From: JANMEX01 sp031422915 | GTDB taxonomy: Bacteria; Pseudomonadota; Alphaproteobacteria; Rhizobiales; Rhizobiaceae | Length of the DNA stretch: 5,319 bases | Direction: 5' to 3' | Assembly (NCBI GenBank): GCA_031422915.1 | Contig: JANPEK010000239.1 | Coordinates: 1-5,319 of the forward strand | Shown here: one piece after another, positions 1-5,319 of the stretch | How the letters are laid out: each line of letters starts with the position of its first letter | How positions within the stretch are numbered: the stretch's first letter is position 1 | The notes under the pieces: model-generated | Database searches by the model: none | Seen by the model: the letters and a program-made list of their open reading frames with translations, nothing else | Told to the model about the DNA's origin: nothing | Position numbers and translations under genes: made by a program

Positions 1-19
1 ACTCCGCAAGATCGTCGCG

Positions 20-784
20 GTGATGTTTGCGATGCTGCTCGGTGTCGATCGCGTCAGCAGTCCCCTCTCCGTCGGCTTCGCCGACACCTCTCCCCGCAAG
101 CGGGGCGAGGTTAAACCAACCTGCGCGGCTTTAACCTCGCCCCTTTGGGGAGAGGTGTCGGCGAAGCCGACGGAGAGGGGACTGCGCGCCGACGCAAGTG
201 CAAACGCCGCCTTCACCCTCCCACACCGCCTCTATTGCGCCATCCTCCTCATCCTGCGCTCGGCAGAATCCGCGCTGCGGAGACTGATCGTCATCGCGGC
301 AAGGGGTCTGATCTTGAAACCAAGAGCTTCGAACCAACTCCTGCCAAACTTCCCGTCATTCGCAGCCAGCAACTCCGCGCGCATCCCATCCTTCGCGCTC
401 CTCGATTCACTAAAACACTTTGACCTCAATGATTTTGACCAAAACGCCAACCCGCACACCAACTTCTCGAGCTCCTGGGACCCGAGCGAATTCGCGCCAT
501 CCCTGTCGCAGCCCGACGAACCCATCAACGCGGCCCAGCTCTTCAGCCGCATGCGCGCCCTGCGGGCTGCGCTGAGCGACATCCCAAAACAAGCCCGCCG
601 CCTCGCAAGATGGCAGGCACGTCGCGATGAGTTGCTCAAGGCCAAGCGTCCGACCCGCATCTCAATCTTCCGCCCCGGTCTCCCACCAGGCTGGCGGCAA
701 CGGAGCATTCACGCAGTTGATGATATTCTGCGAGAGTGTCACGGATTGGCGCTTCACGCGGTCAACGGGCCGGATACGGGGTGA
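20..784 (+). CDS. Conserved hypothetical protein with Arg-rich C-terminal region; start uncertain
   Basis: Function unknown. The end is secure (TGA at 782-784) but the start is not. The C-terminal part (about residues 170-250 of the longest frame) has a pattern I recall from uncharacterised alphaproteobacterial proteins: an IPKQARRLARWQARRDELLK helix rich in Arg/Lys, then FRPGLPPGWRQRS, then an acidic VDDILRECHGLAL helix. The middle (about 110-170) is low in complexity and rich in Pro, Asn and Ser. No signal peptide or clear membrane span is seen. A possible internal start is TTG at 314, preceded by AAGGGG at 301-306 with 7-base spacing, giving 156 residues. I kept the longest frame because third positions are GC-rich from 185 onward and an Arg-rich amphipathic stretch (about residues 75-97) reads as coding. 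The frame crosses the 57-185 palindrome, which would encode about 43 residues. The gene converges on nadD. An untranslated 5' region with a later start is equally possible. Confidence 0.55.
   Translation: MMFAMLLGVDRVSSPLSVGFADTSPRKRGEVKPTCAALTSPLWGEVSAKPTERGLRADASANAAFTLPHRLYCAILLILRSAESALRRLIVIAARGLILKPRASNQLLPNFPSFAASNSARIPSFALLDSLKHFDLNDFDQNANPHTNFSSSWDPSEFAPSLSQPDEPINAAQLFSRMRALRAALSDIPKQARRLARWQARRDELLKAKRPTRISIFRPGLPPGWRQRSIHAVDDILRECHGLALHAVNGPDTG
57..185. repeat. Large nested palindromic repeat (hairpin element)
   Basis: The left arm, 57-115, is the reverse complement of the right arm, 130-185, around a 14-base loop. The arms differ only in one small patch: GCAAGC near 96-101 against TTT at 144-146. 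Each arm has its own small hairpins: GTCGGC/GCCGAC with loop TTC (71-85), CCCCG/CGGGG (92-105), CCCC/GGGG with loop TTT (140-150), and GTCGGC/GCCGAC with loop GAA (157-171). The element can therefore fold as one long stem or as a cluster of small ones. Similar palindromes containing a CTCTCCGTCGGCTTCGCCGAC core are, from memory, dispersed in many Hyphomicrobiales genomes. The near identity of the arms suggests recent insertion or maintained pairing. Its 129 bases are a multiple of three and leave the surrounding plus-strand frame open. It contains no transposase. Confidence 0.9.
301..306 (+). promoter_or_regulatory. Possible ribosome binding site for an internal TTG start
   Basis: AAGGGG lies 7 bases before an in-frame TTG at 314-316. 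It is the best Shine-Dalgarno-like sequence I noticed in the 5' half of the hypothetical gene, and it is the main argument that translation starts downstream of the palindrome. TTG starts are uncommon and a purine run can occur by chance, so this is only a candidate. Confidence 0.3.
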
Positions 785-804
785 CACTTTACCAGCCTCC
801 ATTC

Positions 805-914
805 CCCAAACGTTCGTCTTCGTCGGGCTTGTGCCGACGATCCAGACTTTCTTTTGCCAGCTCAGAAACAAGAACTGGGTCGTCGGGACAAGCCCGACGA
901 TGACGAAGTTTGGG
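805..914. repeat. Imperfect nested palindrome in the convergent gap after nadD
   Basis: The left arm (about 805-846, starting CCCAAAC) pairs imperfectly with the right arm (about 875-914, ending GTTTGGG) around a loop of about 28 bases. Each arm holds its own hairpin: CGTCGG/CCGACG (821-826 with 834-839) and CGTCGGG/CCCGACG (881-887 with 893-899). The core GTCGGGCTTGTSCCGACGA type is, from memory, a common dispersed repeat in Hyphomicrobiales. Its accidental translations (GLVPTIQ and VVGTSPTMT) turn up in many falsely predicted proteins. It sits between the TGA of the plus-strand hypothetical gene (784) and the stop of minus-strand nadD (966). That is where REP-like elements often lie, and it could stop transcription from both sides. 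No U-tract typical of an intrinsic terminator follows the stem on either strand. Confidence 0.85.
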
Positions 915-965
915 TATTGTCTGGAAGATTGCCGCTCCGCCTCGACGGAAATGCCATCACCCCCT

Positions 966-1655
966 TCAACCCACCCCGCGCGCCTTCCGTATCGCGGTCG
1001 AGGACAAGCTCGATCTTGGCCCGTGGATAAATGTCCAGGCTGGCGCCTTGTAGCGACCGAGCGCCTGCGAATCGTCTTCATCGACGCGTGCGTAATCATA
1101 GGTTTTGGCGAGTTTCGACGACAGATAGGCAAGTGTCGATCCGGGCCGGTCAATGACAGCAATCGGGAAGGTTTCGGCAATGTGCTGCCAGCGCTGCCAC
1201 TTGTGAAAGTCTTTCAGGTTGTCGGCACCCATCAGCCAGATGAAGCGGACGCCGGTGTTCCGTTCCTGCACCAGTTTCAGCGTGTCGGCTGTGTAGCGGA
1301 CCTTGAAGGCCGCCTCGAACGCGGTGATCTTGATGCGCGGGTCTTCAGCGAGTTTTTCACAAGCCAGAAGTCGCGTTGCCAGGGGCGCAAGTTCGCGCGT
1401 GTCTTTCAGCGGATTTCCGGGTGTGACAATCCACCAAAGCTGGTCAAGATCAAGCCGCCGCAGTGCAATTTCCGCCAGCAACAGATGGCCGCCATGCGGC
1501 GGGTTGAACGAGCCACCGAACAGGCCGATCGTCATGCCTTTTTCGGCATGCGGCATTTTCAAATAATGGCTGGCAATCCCGTCGGATATTTGCGTTGCCG
1601 CATTTCCGGACGAAAAACCGCTTCGTACTTTTTCTGGAAATGCTTCAGCCTTCAC
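966..1655 (-). CDS. nadD: Nicotinate-nucleotide adenylyltransferase NadD
   Basis: Cytoplasmic enzyme that joins nicotinate mononucleotide and ATP to give deamido-NAD and pyrophosphate, the step before NAD synthetase. The nucleotidyltransferase fold is clear: GLFGGSFNPPHGGH at residues 44-57 holds the HxGH nucleotide-binding motif (H54-H57). WLMGADNLKDFHKWQRW follows at 140-156, and the C-terminal SSTAIR motif (218-223) binds the ATP phosphates. The chosen start is a GTG whose bases overlap the proA stop by 4 (GTGA), typical of translational coupling. A later ATG at 1556 (residue 34, MPHAEKGM) would give 196 residues, nearer the usual family length. I recall rhizobial homologues carrying a similar YLKMPH stretch upstream, which favours the longer form, but no strong ribosome binding site decides it. 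It is the last gene of the obgE-proB-proA-nadD run. Function is certain, start moderately so. Confidence 0.95.
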   Translation of the reverse strand: MKAEAFPEKVRSGFSSGNAATQISDGIASHYLKMPHAEKGMTIGLFGGSFNPPHGGHLLLAEIALRRLDLDQLWWIVTPGNPLKDTRELAPLATRLLACEKLAEDPRIKITAFEAAFKVRYTADTLKLVQERNTGVRFIWLMGADNLKDFHKWQRWQHIAETFPIAVIDRPGSTLAYLSSKLAKTYDYARVDEDDSQALGRYKAPAWTFIHGPRSSLSSTAIRKARGVG

Positions 1656-2935
1656 GGACGTGTCTGGCCAGAGCCGCGCACGCGGTATTTGAATGAGGTC
1701 AGTTGCTCAACGCCGACCGGACCGCGCGCATGCATCCGCCCCGTCGCGATGCCGATTTCCGCACCCATGCCAAACTCGCCGCCATCGGCAAATTGCGTCG
1801 AGGCATTGTGCAAAAGGATTGCCGAGTCGATCTCGTTGAAGAAGCGCCCGACAACGGCTTGGTCCTGCGCAATCACCGCTTCGGTATGGTGCGAGGAATA
1901 CTCGTTGATGTGGTCAATCGCGCCTGCGATTCCGTCAACCAGTGTCACCGAAATGATCGCGTCGAGATATTCGGTGGACCAGTCTTGTTCGCTTGCGGGA
2001 ACGGCCTGTTTGAACGCCGCGATAACATCAGCGTCGCCGCGGATTTCGCAACCCTTTGCGGCAAGATCGCTGAGGATCGGCACAAGATGAGTCGCGGCAG
2101 CCTTGCGGTCCACCAGCAAGGTTTCCGCCGAACCACACACGCCGGTGCGCCGCATCTTGGCATTGACCACGATCTTGCGCGCCATCTCAAGGTCCGCCGA
2201 GGCATCGACATAGACATGGCAAATACCCTCCAGATGGGCAAACACCGGAACGCGGGCGTCATTTTGCACCCGTGCAACAAGGCTCTTGCCGCCGCGCGGC
2301 ACGATCACATCAAGATTGCCACCAAGACCTTTCAGCATTTCGCCGACAGCGGCGCGGTCGGTAACCGGCACACGCTGGATCGCAGCTTCCGGCAGACCGG
2401 CCTTGGTCAAGCCTTCAACCATGCAGGCATGAATCGCGTGGGAGGAATTTACCGAGTCCGAGCCTCCGCGCAAAATCACCGGGTTGCCGGCCTTGAGGCA
2501 GAGCGCTCCAGCGTCGGCAGTGACATTCGGACGGCTTTCGTAAATGACGCCAATAACGCCAAGCGGCGTGCGCACCCGCTCAATGTGCAGGCCGTTCGGC
2601 CGGTCCCATTCGGCGATGATTTCGCCAATCGGGTCCTTCAGTTCCGCGATGGATCGAATGCCGTCGGCAATGGCGCGGATGCGGTTGTCGTCGAGTTTCA
2701 GCCGGTCGAGCAGGGCTTGCGACAGGCCTGCCTCTTCGCCGTTCATCATGTCCAAAGCATTGGCAGCAAGGATCAAATCCCTGTCGCGCAGGATCGCTTG
2801 CGCCATGCCGGTCAGCGCCGCAAATTTGCGCTCCGCTGTTGCCAGCGCCAGCGGACCAGCGGCGGCACGGGCGCGACGACCGATGTCCAGCATCAGCGTT
2901 TCGATGTCGGTTGCGTCCTCATTTGTCTTCAACAT
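1652..2935 (-). CDS. proA: Gamma-glutamyl phosphate reductase ProA
   Basis: Second enzyme of proline synthesis. It reduces L-glutamyl 5-phosphate with NADPH to glutamate 5-semialdehyde, which cyclises to pyrroline-5-carboxylate, the substrate of ProC. At 427 residues it is full length and belongs to the aldehyde dehydrogenase superfamily. Visible landmarks are VIGVIYESRPNVT (127-139), LRGGSD (155-160), the catalytic cysteine C267 in MRRTGVCGSAETLL, the family signature between V333 and I355 (containing HINEYSSHHTE), and the conserved end GRMHARGPVGVEQLTSFKY (399-417). The ATG at 2935 lies 5 bases after the proB stop with only a weak purine-rich site (CGGA) inside the end of proB, so its translation probably depends on ribosomes finishing proB. 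ProB and ProA are thought to channel the unstable acyl phosphate between them, which fits their adjacent, coupled genes. The last 4 bases overlap nadD. All key residues are intact. Confidence 0.98.
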   Translation of the reverse strand: MLKTNEDATDIETLMLDIGRRARAAAGPLALATAERKFAALTGMAQAILRDRDLILAANALDMMNGEEAGLSQALLDRLKLDDNRIRAIADGIRSIAELKDPIGEIIAEWDRPNGLHIERVRTPLGVIGVIYESRPNVTADAGALCLKAGNPVILRGGSDSVNSSHAIHACMVEGLTKAGLPEAAIQRVPVTDRAAVGEMLKGLGGNLDVIVPRGGKSLVARVQNDARVPVFAHLEGICHVYVDASADLEMARKIVVNAKMRRTGVCGSAETLLVDRKAAATHLVPILSDLAAKGCEIRGDADVIAAFKQAVPASEQDWSTEYLDAIISVTLVDGIAGAIDHINEYSSHHTEAVIAQDQAVVGRFFNEIDSAILLHNASTQFADGGEFGMGAEIGIATGRMHARGPVGVEQLTSFKYRVRGSGQTRP

Positions 2936-2940
2936 CAGGA

Positions 2941-4068
2941 TCAGTCCGGCTTGTGCGACACCACCATGTCATCGCGGTGGATCATGGCGGCGCGCGCTTC
3001 ATAGCCCAAAATGGCCGGGATGTCTGATGATTTCTTGCCGGTGATCTTCACCGCATCTGATGAGTCATAAGCCACCAAACCACGCGCGGCTTCATGTCCT
3101 TCCGGACCCAATACCGCCACGGTATCGCCGCGCTCAAAAATGCCCTCAACACTGCGCACGCCTGCTGCCAGAAGCGACTTGCCGGAGAGAAGTGCAGCCA
3201 AAGCGCCGCCATCAATCTGCAATCGACCGGCGGGTTCAAGATTGCCTGCAATCCAGGTCTTCCACGCGCTGACCGGATTGAGCGAGGGCTTGAACAGGCT
3301 TGCCCGTTCGCCGCGGTCAATGGCCGACAGCGGGTTCAGCCTTGCGCCGGAAGTGATGATCATCGCGGTTCCTGCGGCGGTGGCGATTTTGCCGGCGTCC
3401 AGTTTGGTCTTCATGCCACCCTTGGAAATCTCAGAAGCAGCAGCACCGGCCATCGCTTCAATCGCTGGCGTGATCTTGTCGATCACACCGAGGAATTTTG
3501 CCTGCGGATCAAGGTGCGGCGGGGCAGTGTAAAGGCCGTCGATGTCGGAGAGCAGGATCAGCAAATCCGCCCCCATCATGGTGGCAACCCGGGCGGCGAG
3601 GCGGTCATTGTCGCCGTAGCGAATTTCCGATGTCGCGACGGTATCATTCTCGTTGATGACCGGCACGGCCTTGAGGCGAAGCAGCGTTTCAATTGTCGCA
3701 CGGGCGTTCAGATAGCGTCGCCGCTCTTCAGTATCGCCCAAAGTGAGAAGGATCTGGCTCGTTGTCAGCCCATGCGCACCGAGCGCTTCATCATAGGCGC
3801 GTGCAAGCGCAATCTGGCCAACGGCGGCAGACGCCTGGCTTTCCTCAAGCTTCAATGCGCCCTTGGGCAGCTTGAGAACTGTACGCCCAAGCGCAATTGC
3901 GCCGGACGAGACCAACAGCACTTCTGTCCCGCTCTTGGACAGAGCCGCCACATCAGCGCAAAGGCTGTCCAGCCACGCGCGCTTCAAGCCCTTGGCACGA
4001 TCCACCAGCAGGGCGGAGCCAATTTTGACAACAATTCGCTTGAAGGAATTCAGCTGCGGCAAGGACAT
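2941..4068 (-). CDS. proB: Glutamate 5-kinase ProB
   Basis: First, committed step of proline synthesis: ATP-dependent phosphorylation of L-glutamate to glutamyl 5-phosphate. In this family the enzyme is usually feedback-inhibited by proline. The 375 residues fit the two-domain form. The amino acid kinase domain (about 9-260) has RIVVKIGSALLV (11-22), VSSGAIALG (53-61), PVINENDTVAT (136-146), RYGDNDRLAARVA (150-162), LLSDIDGLYT (172-181) and GGMKTKLDAGKIATAAGT (217-234). A C-terminal PUA domain follows (about 278-358), starting near GRLQIDGGA. The ATG at 4068 follows the obgE stop by 6 bases. An AGGA site at 4079-4082, inside the last obgE codons, lies 10 bases upstream. It is followed after 5 bases by proA, its pathway partner. 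All motifs are complete and nothing suggests loss of function. Confidence 0.98.
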   Translation of the reverse strand: MSLPQLNSFKRIVVKIGSALLVDRAKGLKRAWLDSLCADVAALSKSGTEVLLVSSGAIALGRTVLKLPKGALKLEESQASAAVGQIALARAYDEALGAHGLTTSQILLTLGDTEERRRYLNARATIETLLRLKAVPVINENDTVATSEIRYGDNDRLAARVATMMGADLLILLSDIDGLYTAPPHLDPQAKFLGVIDKITPAIEAMAGAAASEISKGGMKTKLDAGKIATAAGTAMIITSGARLNPLSAIDRGERASLFKPSLNPVSAWKTWIAGNLEPAGRLQIDGGALAALLSGKSLLAAGVRSVEGIFERGDTVAVLGPEGHEAARGLVAYDSSDAVKITGKKSSDIPAILGYEARAAMIHRDDMVVSHKPD

Positions 4069-4074
4069 CGAAAT

Positions 4075-5109
4075 TTAATCCTGCCACCGCGTGTCGGGCT
4101 TCTCCGGCGCTTCGTTCTGCTTGGAGATCGAGATTTCCAAAGCCAGCTTGCGCAGTGCTGTTTCAAGACCTTCGCGGGTGACACCCGATATTGTCAGCGG
4201 CACTTTCTTGCAGGCCTTTTTCAATGCGGCAAGCTTTGCTGTCTTGGTCTCTTCATCGATTGTATCGACTTGGCTGAGCGCGACGATTTCCGGCTTGTCG
4301 GAAAGCTCTTCCGCATAGGCTTTCAGTTCCTTTCGGACAGTCTTGTAAGCCTTTGCAACATCTTCCTCCTGCGCGGAAACCAGATGCAGCAAAACGCGCG
4401 TGCGCTCGACGTGGCCGAGAAAACGGTCACCCAAACCAATGCCTTCGTGAGCTCCTTCGATGAGGCCAGGAATATCAGCAATGATGAATTCGCGCCCGTC
4501 AATGGTGGCAACACCAAGGTTCGGATAGAGCGTGGTGAAAGGATATCCGGCAATTTTCGGCCGTGCAGCGGTGACGCTCGCCAAAAACGTTGACTTGCCG
4601 GCGTTCGGCAGACCGACAAGGCCAGCGTCGGCAATCAGCTTTAGGCGGAGCCAAATGTAGCGCTCCTGGCCCTCTTGCCCTGGGTTGGCGCGGGTCGGGG
4701 CCTGATTGGTCGACGATTTGAAATGCGCATTGCCAAACCCGCCATTGCCGCCCTTGGCGAGCCGGTAACGCGCGCCAACCTTGGGCAGATCGCAGATCAG
4801 CGTTTCATTGTCTTCCTCGTAGACTTCCGTGCCCGCCGGAACCTTGAGGATCACATCAGGCGACTTGCCGCCAGCCAGATTGCGGCCCATGCCGTGCATG
4901 CCGGTCTTGGCCTTGAAATGCTGTTGGTAGCGATAATCGATCAGCGTGTTGAGGCCATCCACAGCCTCAACCCAGATGTCGCCGCCCTTGCCGCCGTCGC
5001 CGCCATCCGGTCCGCCAAACTCGATAAACTTCTCGCGCCGGAACGACACCGATCCCGCGCCGCCGTCACCGGACCTGATATAAACTTTTGCCGTGTCGAG
5101 AAATTTCAT
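4075..5109 (-). CDS. obgE: Obg-family GTPase ObgE/CgtA
   Basis: Essential GTPase that binds the 50S ribosomal subunit and acts in late ribosome assembly and growth or stress control. The glycine-rich Obg fold fills residues 1-158 (GDGGAGSVSFRREKF at 14-28, GGPDGGDGGKGGD at 32-44, GGNGGFGNAHFKSSTNQAP at 120-138). The G domain follows: G1 GLPNAGKS (166-173), switch I with FTT (191-193), G3 DIPG (212-215) followed by LIEGA, G4 SQVD (279-282) and G5 near ISGVT (307-311). G4 departs from the usual NKxD, although I recall the same in other Hyphomicrobiales Obg proteins. At 344 residues it has a normal short C-terminal tail. The ATG at 5109 has GAAGG at 5117-5121, 7 bases upstream. It is the first gene of the run. 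In many relatives it follows rplU-rpmA, but here the upstream neighbour is a transporter gene. Confidence 0.98.
   Translation of the reverse strand: MKFLDTAKVYIRSGDGGAGSVSFRREKFIEFGGPDGGDGGKGGDIWVEAVDGLNTLIDYRYQQHFKAKTGMHGMGRNLAGGKSPDVILKVPAGTEVYEEDNETLICDLPKVGARYRLAKGGNGGFGNAHFKSSTNQAPTRANPGQEGQERYIWLRLKLIADAGLVGLPNAGKSTFLASVTAARPKIAGYPFTTLYPNLGVATIDGREFIIADIPGLIEGAHEGIGLGDRFLGHVERTRVLLHLVSAQEEDVAKAYKTVRKELKAYAEELSDKPEIVALSQVDTIDEETKTAKLAALKKACKKVPLTISGVTREGLETALRKLALEISISKQNEAPEKPDTRWQD
4079..4082 (-). promoter_or_regulatory. Ribosome binding site of proB, inside the end of obgE
   Basis: AGGA on the minus strand, within the final Gln and Asp codons of obgE, lies 10 bases before the proB ATG. 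It supports the 4068 start and coupled translation from obgE into proB. Confidence 0.55.
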
Positions 5110-5116
5110 GCCTGTG

Positions 5117-5121
5117 CCTTC
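5117..5121 (-). promoter_or_regulatory. Ribosome binding site of obgE
   Basis: GAAGG on the minus strand lies 7 bases before the obgE ATG. It is the strongest Shine-Dalgarno sequence of the four-gene run, as expected for a first gene, and supports the 5109 start. The 63-base gap upstream (5110-5172) must contain any obgE-specific promoter. I could not find convincing -35 and -10 boxes there, and there is no clear terminator after the upstream gene. Confidence 0.7.
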
Positions 5122-5172
5122 GATTTTCCGCAGGCATTACAGCAATTGCGCGACAAGGCATAGTTTTTAGAG

Positions 5173-5319
5173 CTAAATCTGTCCAAGCGCCTTTTGCCAG
5201 GCCCTGTGCCAGTAGCGCAGTTCTTTGGCGTTAAATACACGCGGGACTGTGAGCTTGGAGATTGTCTCAGAGCTCGGATAAAGGTTCTTGTCGTCCCGCA
5301 ATTCCGGGTCAACCATTTT
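5173..5319 (-). CDS. 3' end of a probable polyamine ABC transporter substrate-binding protein (partial)
   Basis: An open frame enters from the right edge and ends with TAG at 5173-5175, giving the last 48 residues of a protein. The tail reads VDPELRDDKNLYP, then SKLTV, then ELRYWHRAWQKALGQI. The order R-D/N-D-x-x-L/I-Y-P, then K-L, then R-x-x-x-R-x-W-x-K-x-x-G near the very end matches my memory of the C-termini of periplasmic spermidine/putrescine-binding proteins (PotD/PotF type). These capture polyamines for an ABC importer, and the end forms the last helices of the mature lobe. The N-terminal signal peptide and ligand pocket lie outside the window, so substrate cannot be judged. It runs in the same direction as obgE, 63 bases upstream, and could be co-transcribed, though its function is unrelated. 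The assignment rests on a short tail and is moderate. A different extracellular solute-binding family is possible. Confidence 0.6.
   Translation of the reverse strand, partial: KMVDPELRDDKNLYPSSETISKLTVPRVFNAKELRYWHRAWQKALGQI

Noticed and set aside
2..56. LRKIVAVMFAMLLGVDRV upstream of the first palindrome, considered as the end of an IS110-like transposase or a membrane segment
   Set aside because: Too short and too weak a likeness, with no stop codon or further motifs to support either idea.
805..914. Classical intrinsic terminator of nadD
   Set aside because: The stems are strong, but no run of T follows the stem on the minus strand, so I call it a repeat with only a possible terminator role.
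627..2090. A 487-codon plus-strand open frame across the second palindrome and antisense to nadD and proA
   Set aside because: It is antisense to two clear enzymes. Its translation includes the typical repeat artefacts GLVPTIQ and VVGTSPTMT, and there is no family resemblance. It stays open because of the GC-rich codon bias of the opposite strand.
1703..3004. Long plus-strand frame antisense to proA
   Set aside because: It mirrors proA, and its composition (many Arg, His and Gly) is what an antisense frame of a GC-rich gene gives. No motif is recognisable.
3094..4593. Long plus-strand frame antisense to proB and obgE
   Set aside because: It spans two intact, well-identified genes on the other strand and shows no domain.
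5110..5172. obgE promoter or terminator of the upstream gene
   Set aside because: No pair of -35 and -10 boxes with proper spacing and no stem with a U-tract could be made out.
5106..5312. 68-codon minus-strand frame upstream of obgE
   Set aside because: It overlaps, in another frame, the better supported transporter tail ending at 5173. It overlaps the obgE start and is rich in Arg, Ser and Cys without any motif.
1..5319. CRISPR array, tRNA, or undescribed defence or mobile system
   Set aside because: No regularly spaced direct repeats, no tRNA-like cloverleaf and no defence or recombinase domains were seen. The genes are housekeeping apart from one hypothetical.

Overview
The window looks like a chromosomal segment from a GC-rich alphaproteobacterium, most probably of the order Hyphomicrobiales (Rhizobiales). 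Three things suggest this: the gene order obgE-proB-proA-nadD, the protein-sequence style of NadD (for example LRRLDLDQLWW), and two kinds of nested palindromic repeat of a sort common in that order. Genus cannot be resolved from the sequence alone.

Right side to middle (5319 down to 966, minus strand). The 3' end of a gene resembling a polyamine (PotF-type) ABC transporter substrate-binding protein runs in from the right edge and stops at 5173. After a 63-base gap comes a tight four-gene run: obgE (ribosome-associated Obg GTPase), proB (glutamate 5-kinase), proA (gamma-glutamyl phosphate reductase) and nadD (nicotinate-nucleotide adenylyltransferase). Gaps are 6 and 5 bases, and proA and nadD overlap by 4, so the run is almost certainly one transcription unit with translational coupling. 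ProB and ProA carry out the first two steps of proline synthesis from glutamate. NadD makes deamido-NAD, and Obg is a housekeeping factor in ribosome assembly.

Middle to left (965 down to 1). The nadD stop faces a plus-strand gene that ends at 784. The 181-base convergent gap holds an imperfect nested palindrome (805-914). The plus-strand gene encodes a hypothetical protein whose last 80 or so residues resemble a family I remember from alphaproteobacteria, with no known function. Its reading frame passes without a stop through a second, larger palindrome (57-185, arms of 56-59 bases). Its true start is therefore uncertain.

Most of the window is ordinary housekeeping sequence, and I see no CRISPR array, tRNA, rRNA or complete insertion sequence. 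The points worth a second look are the two palindromes, the in-frame placement of the larger one, the break in synteny after nadD, and a non-canonical G4 motif in Obg.
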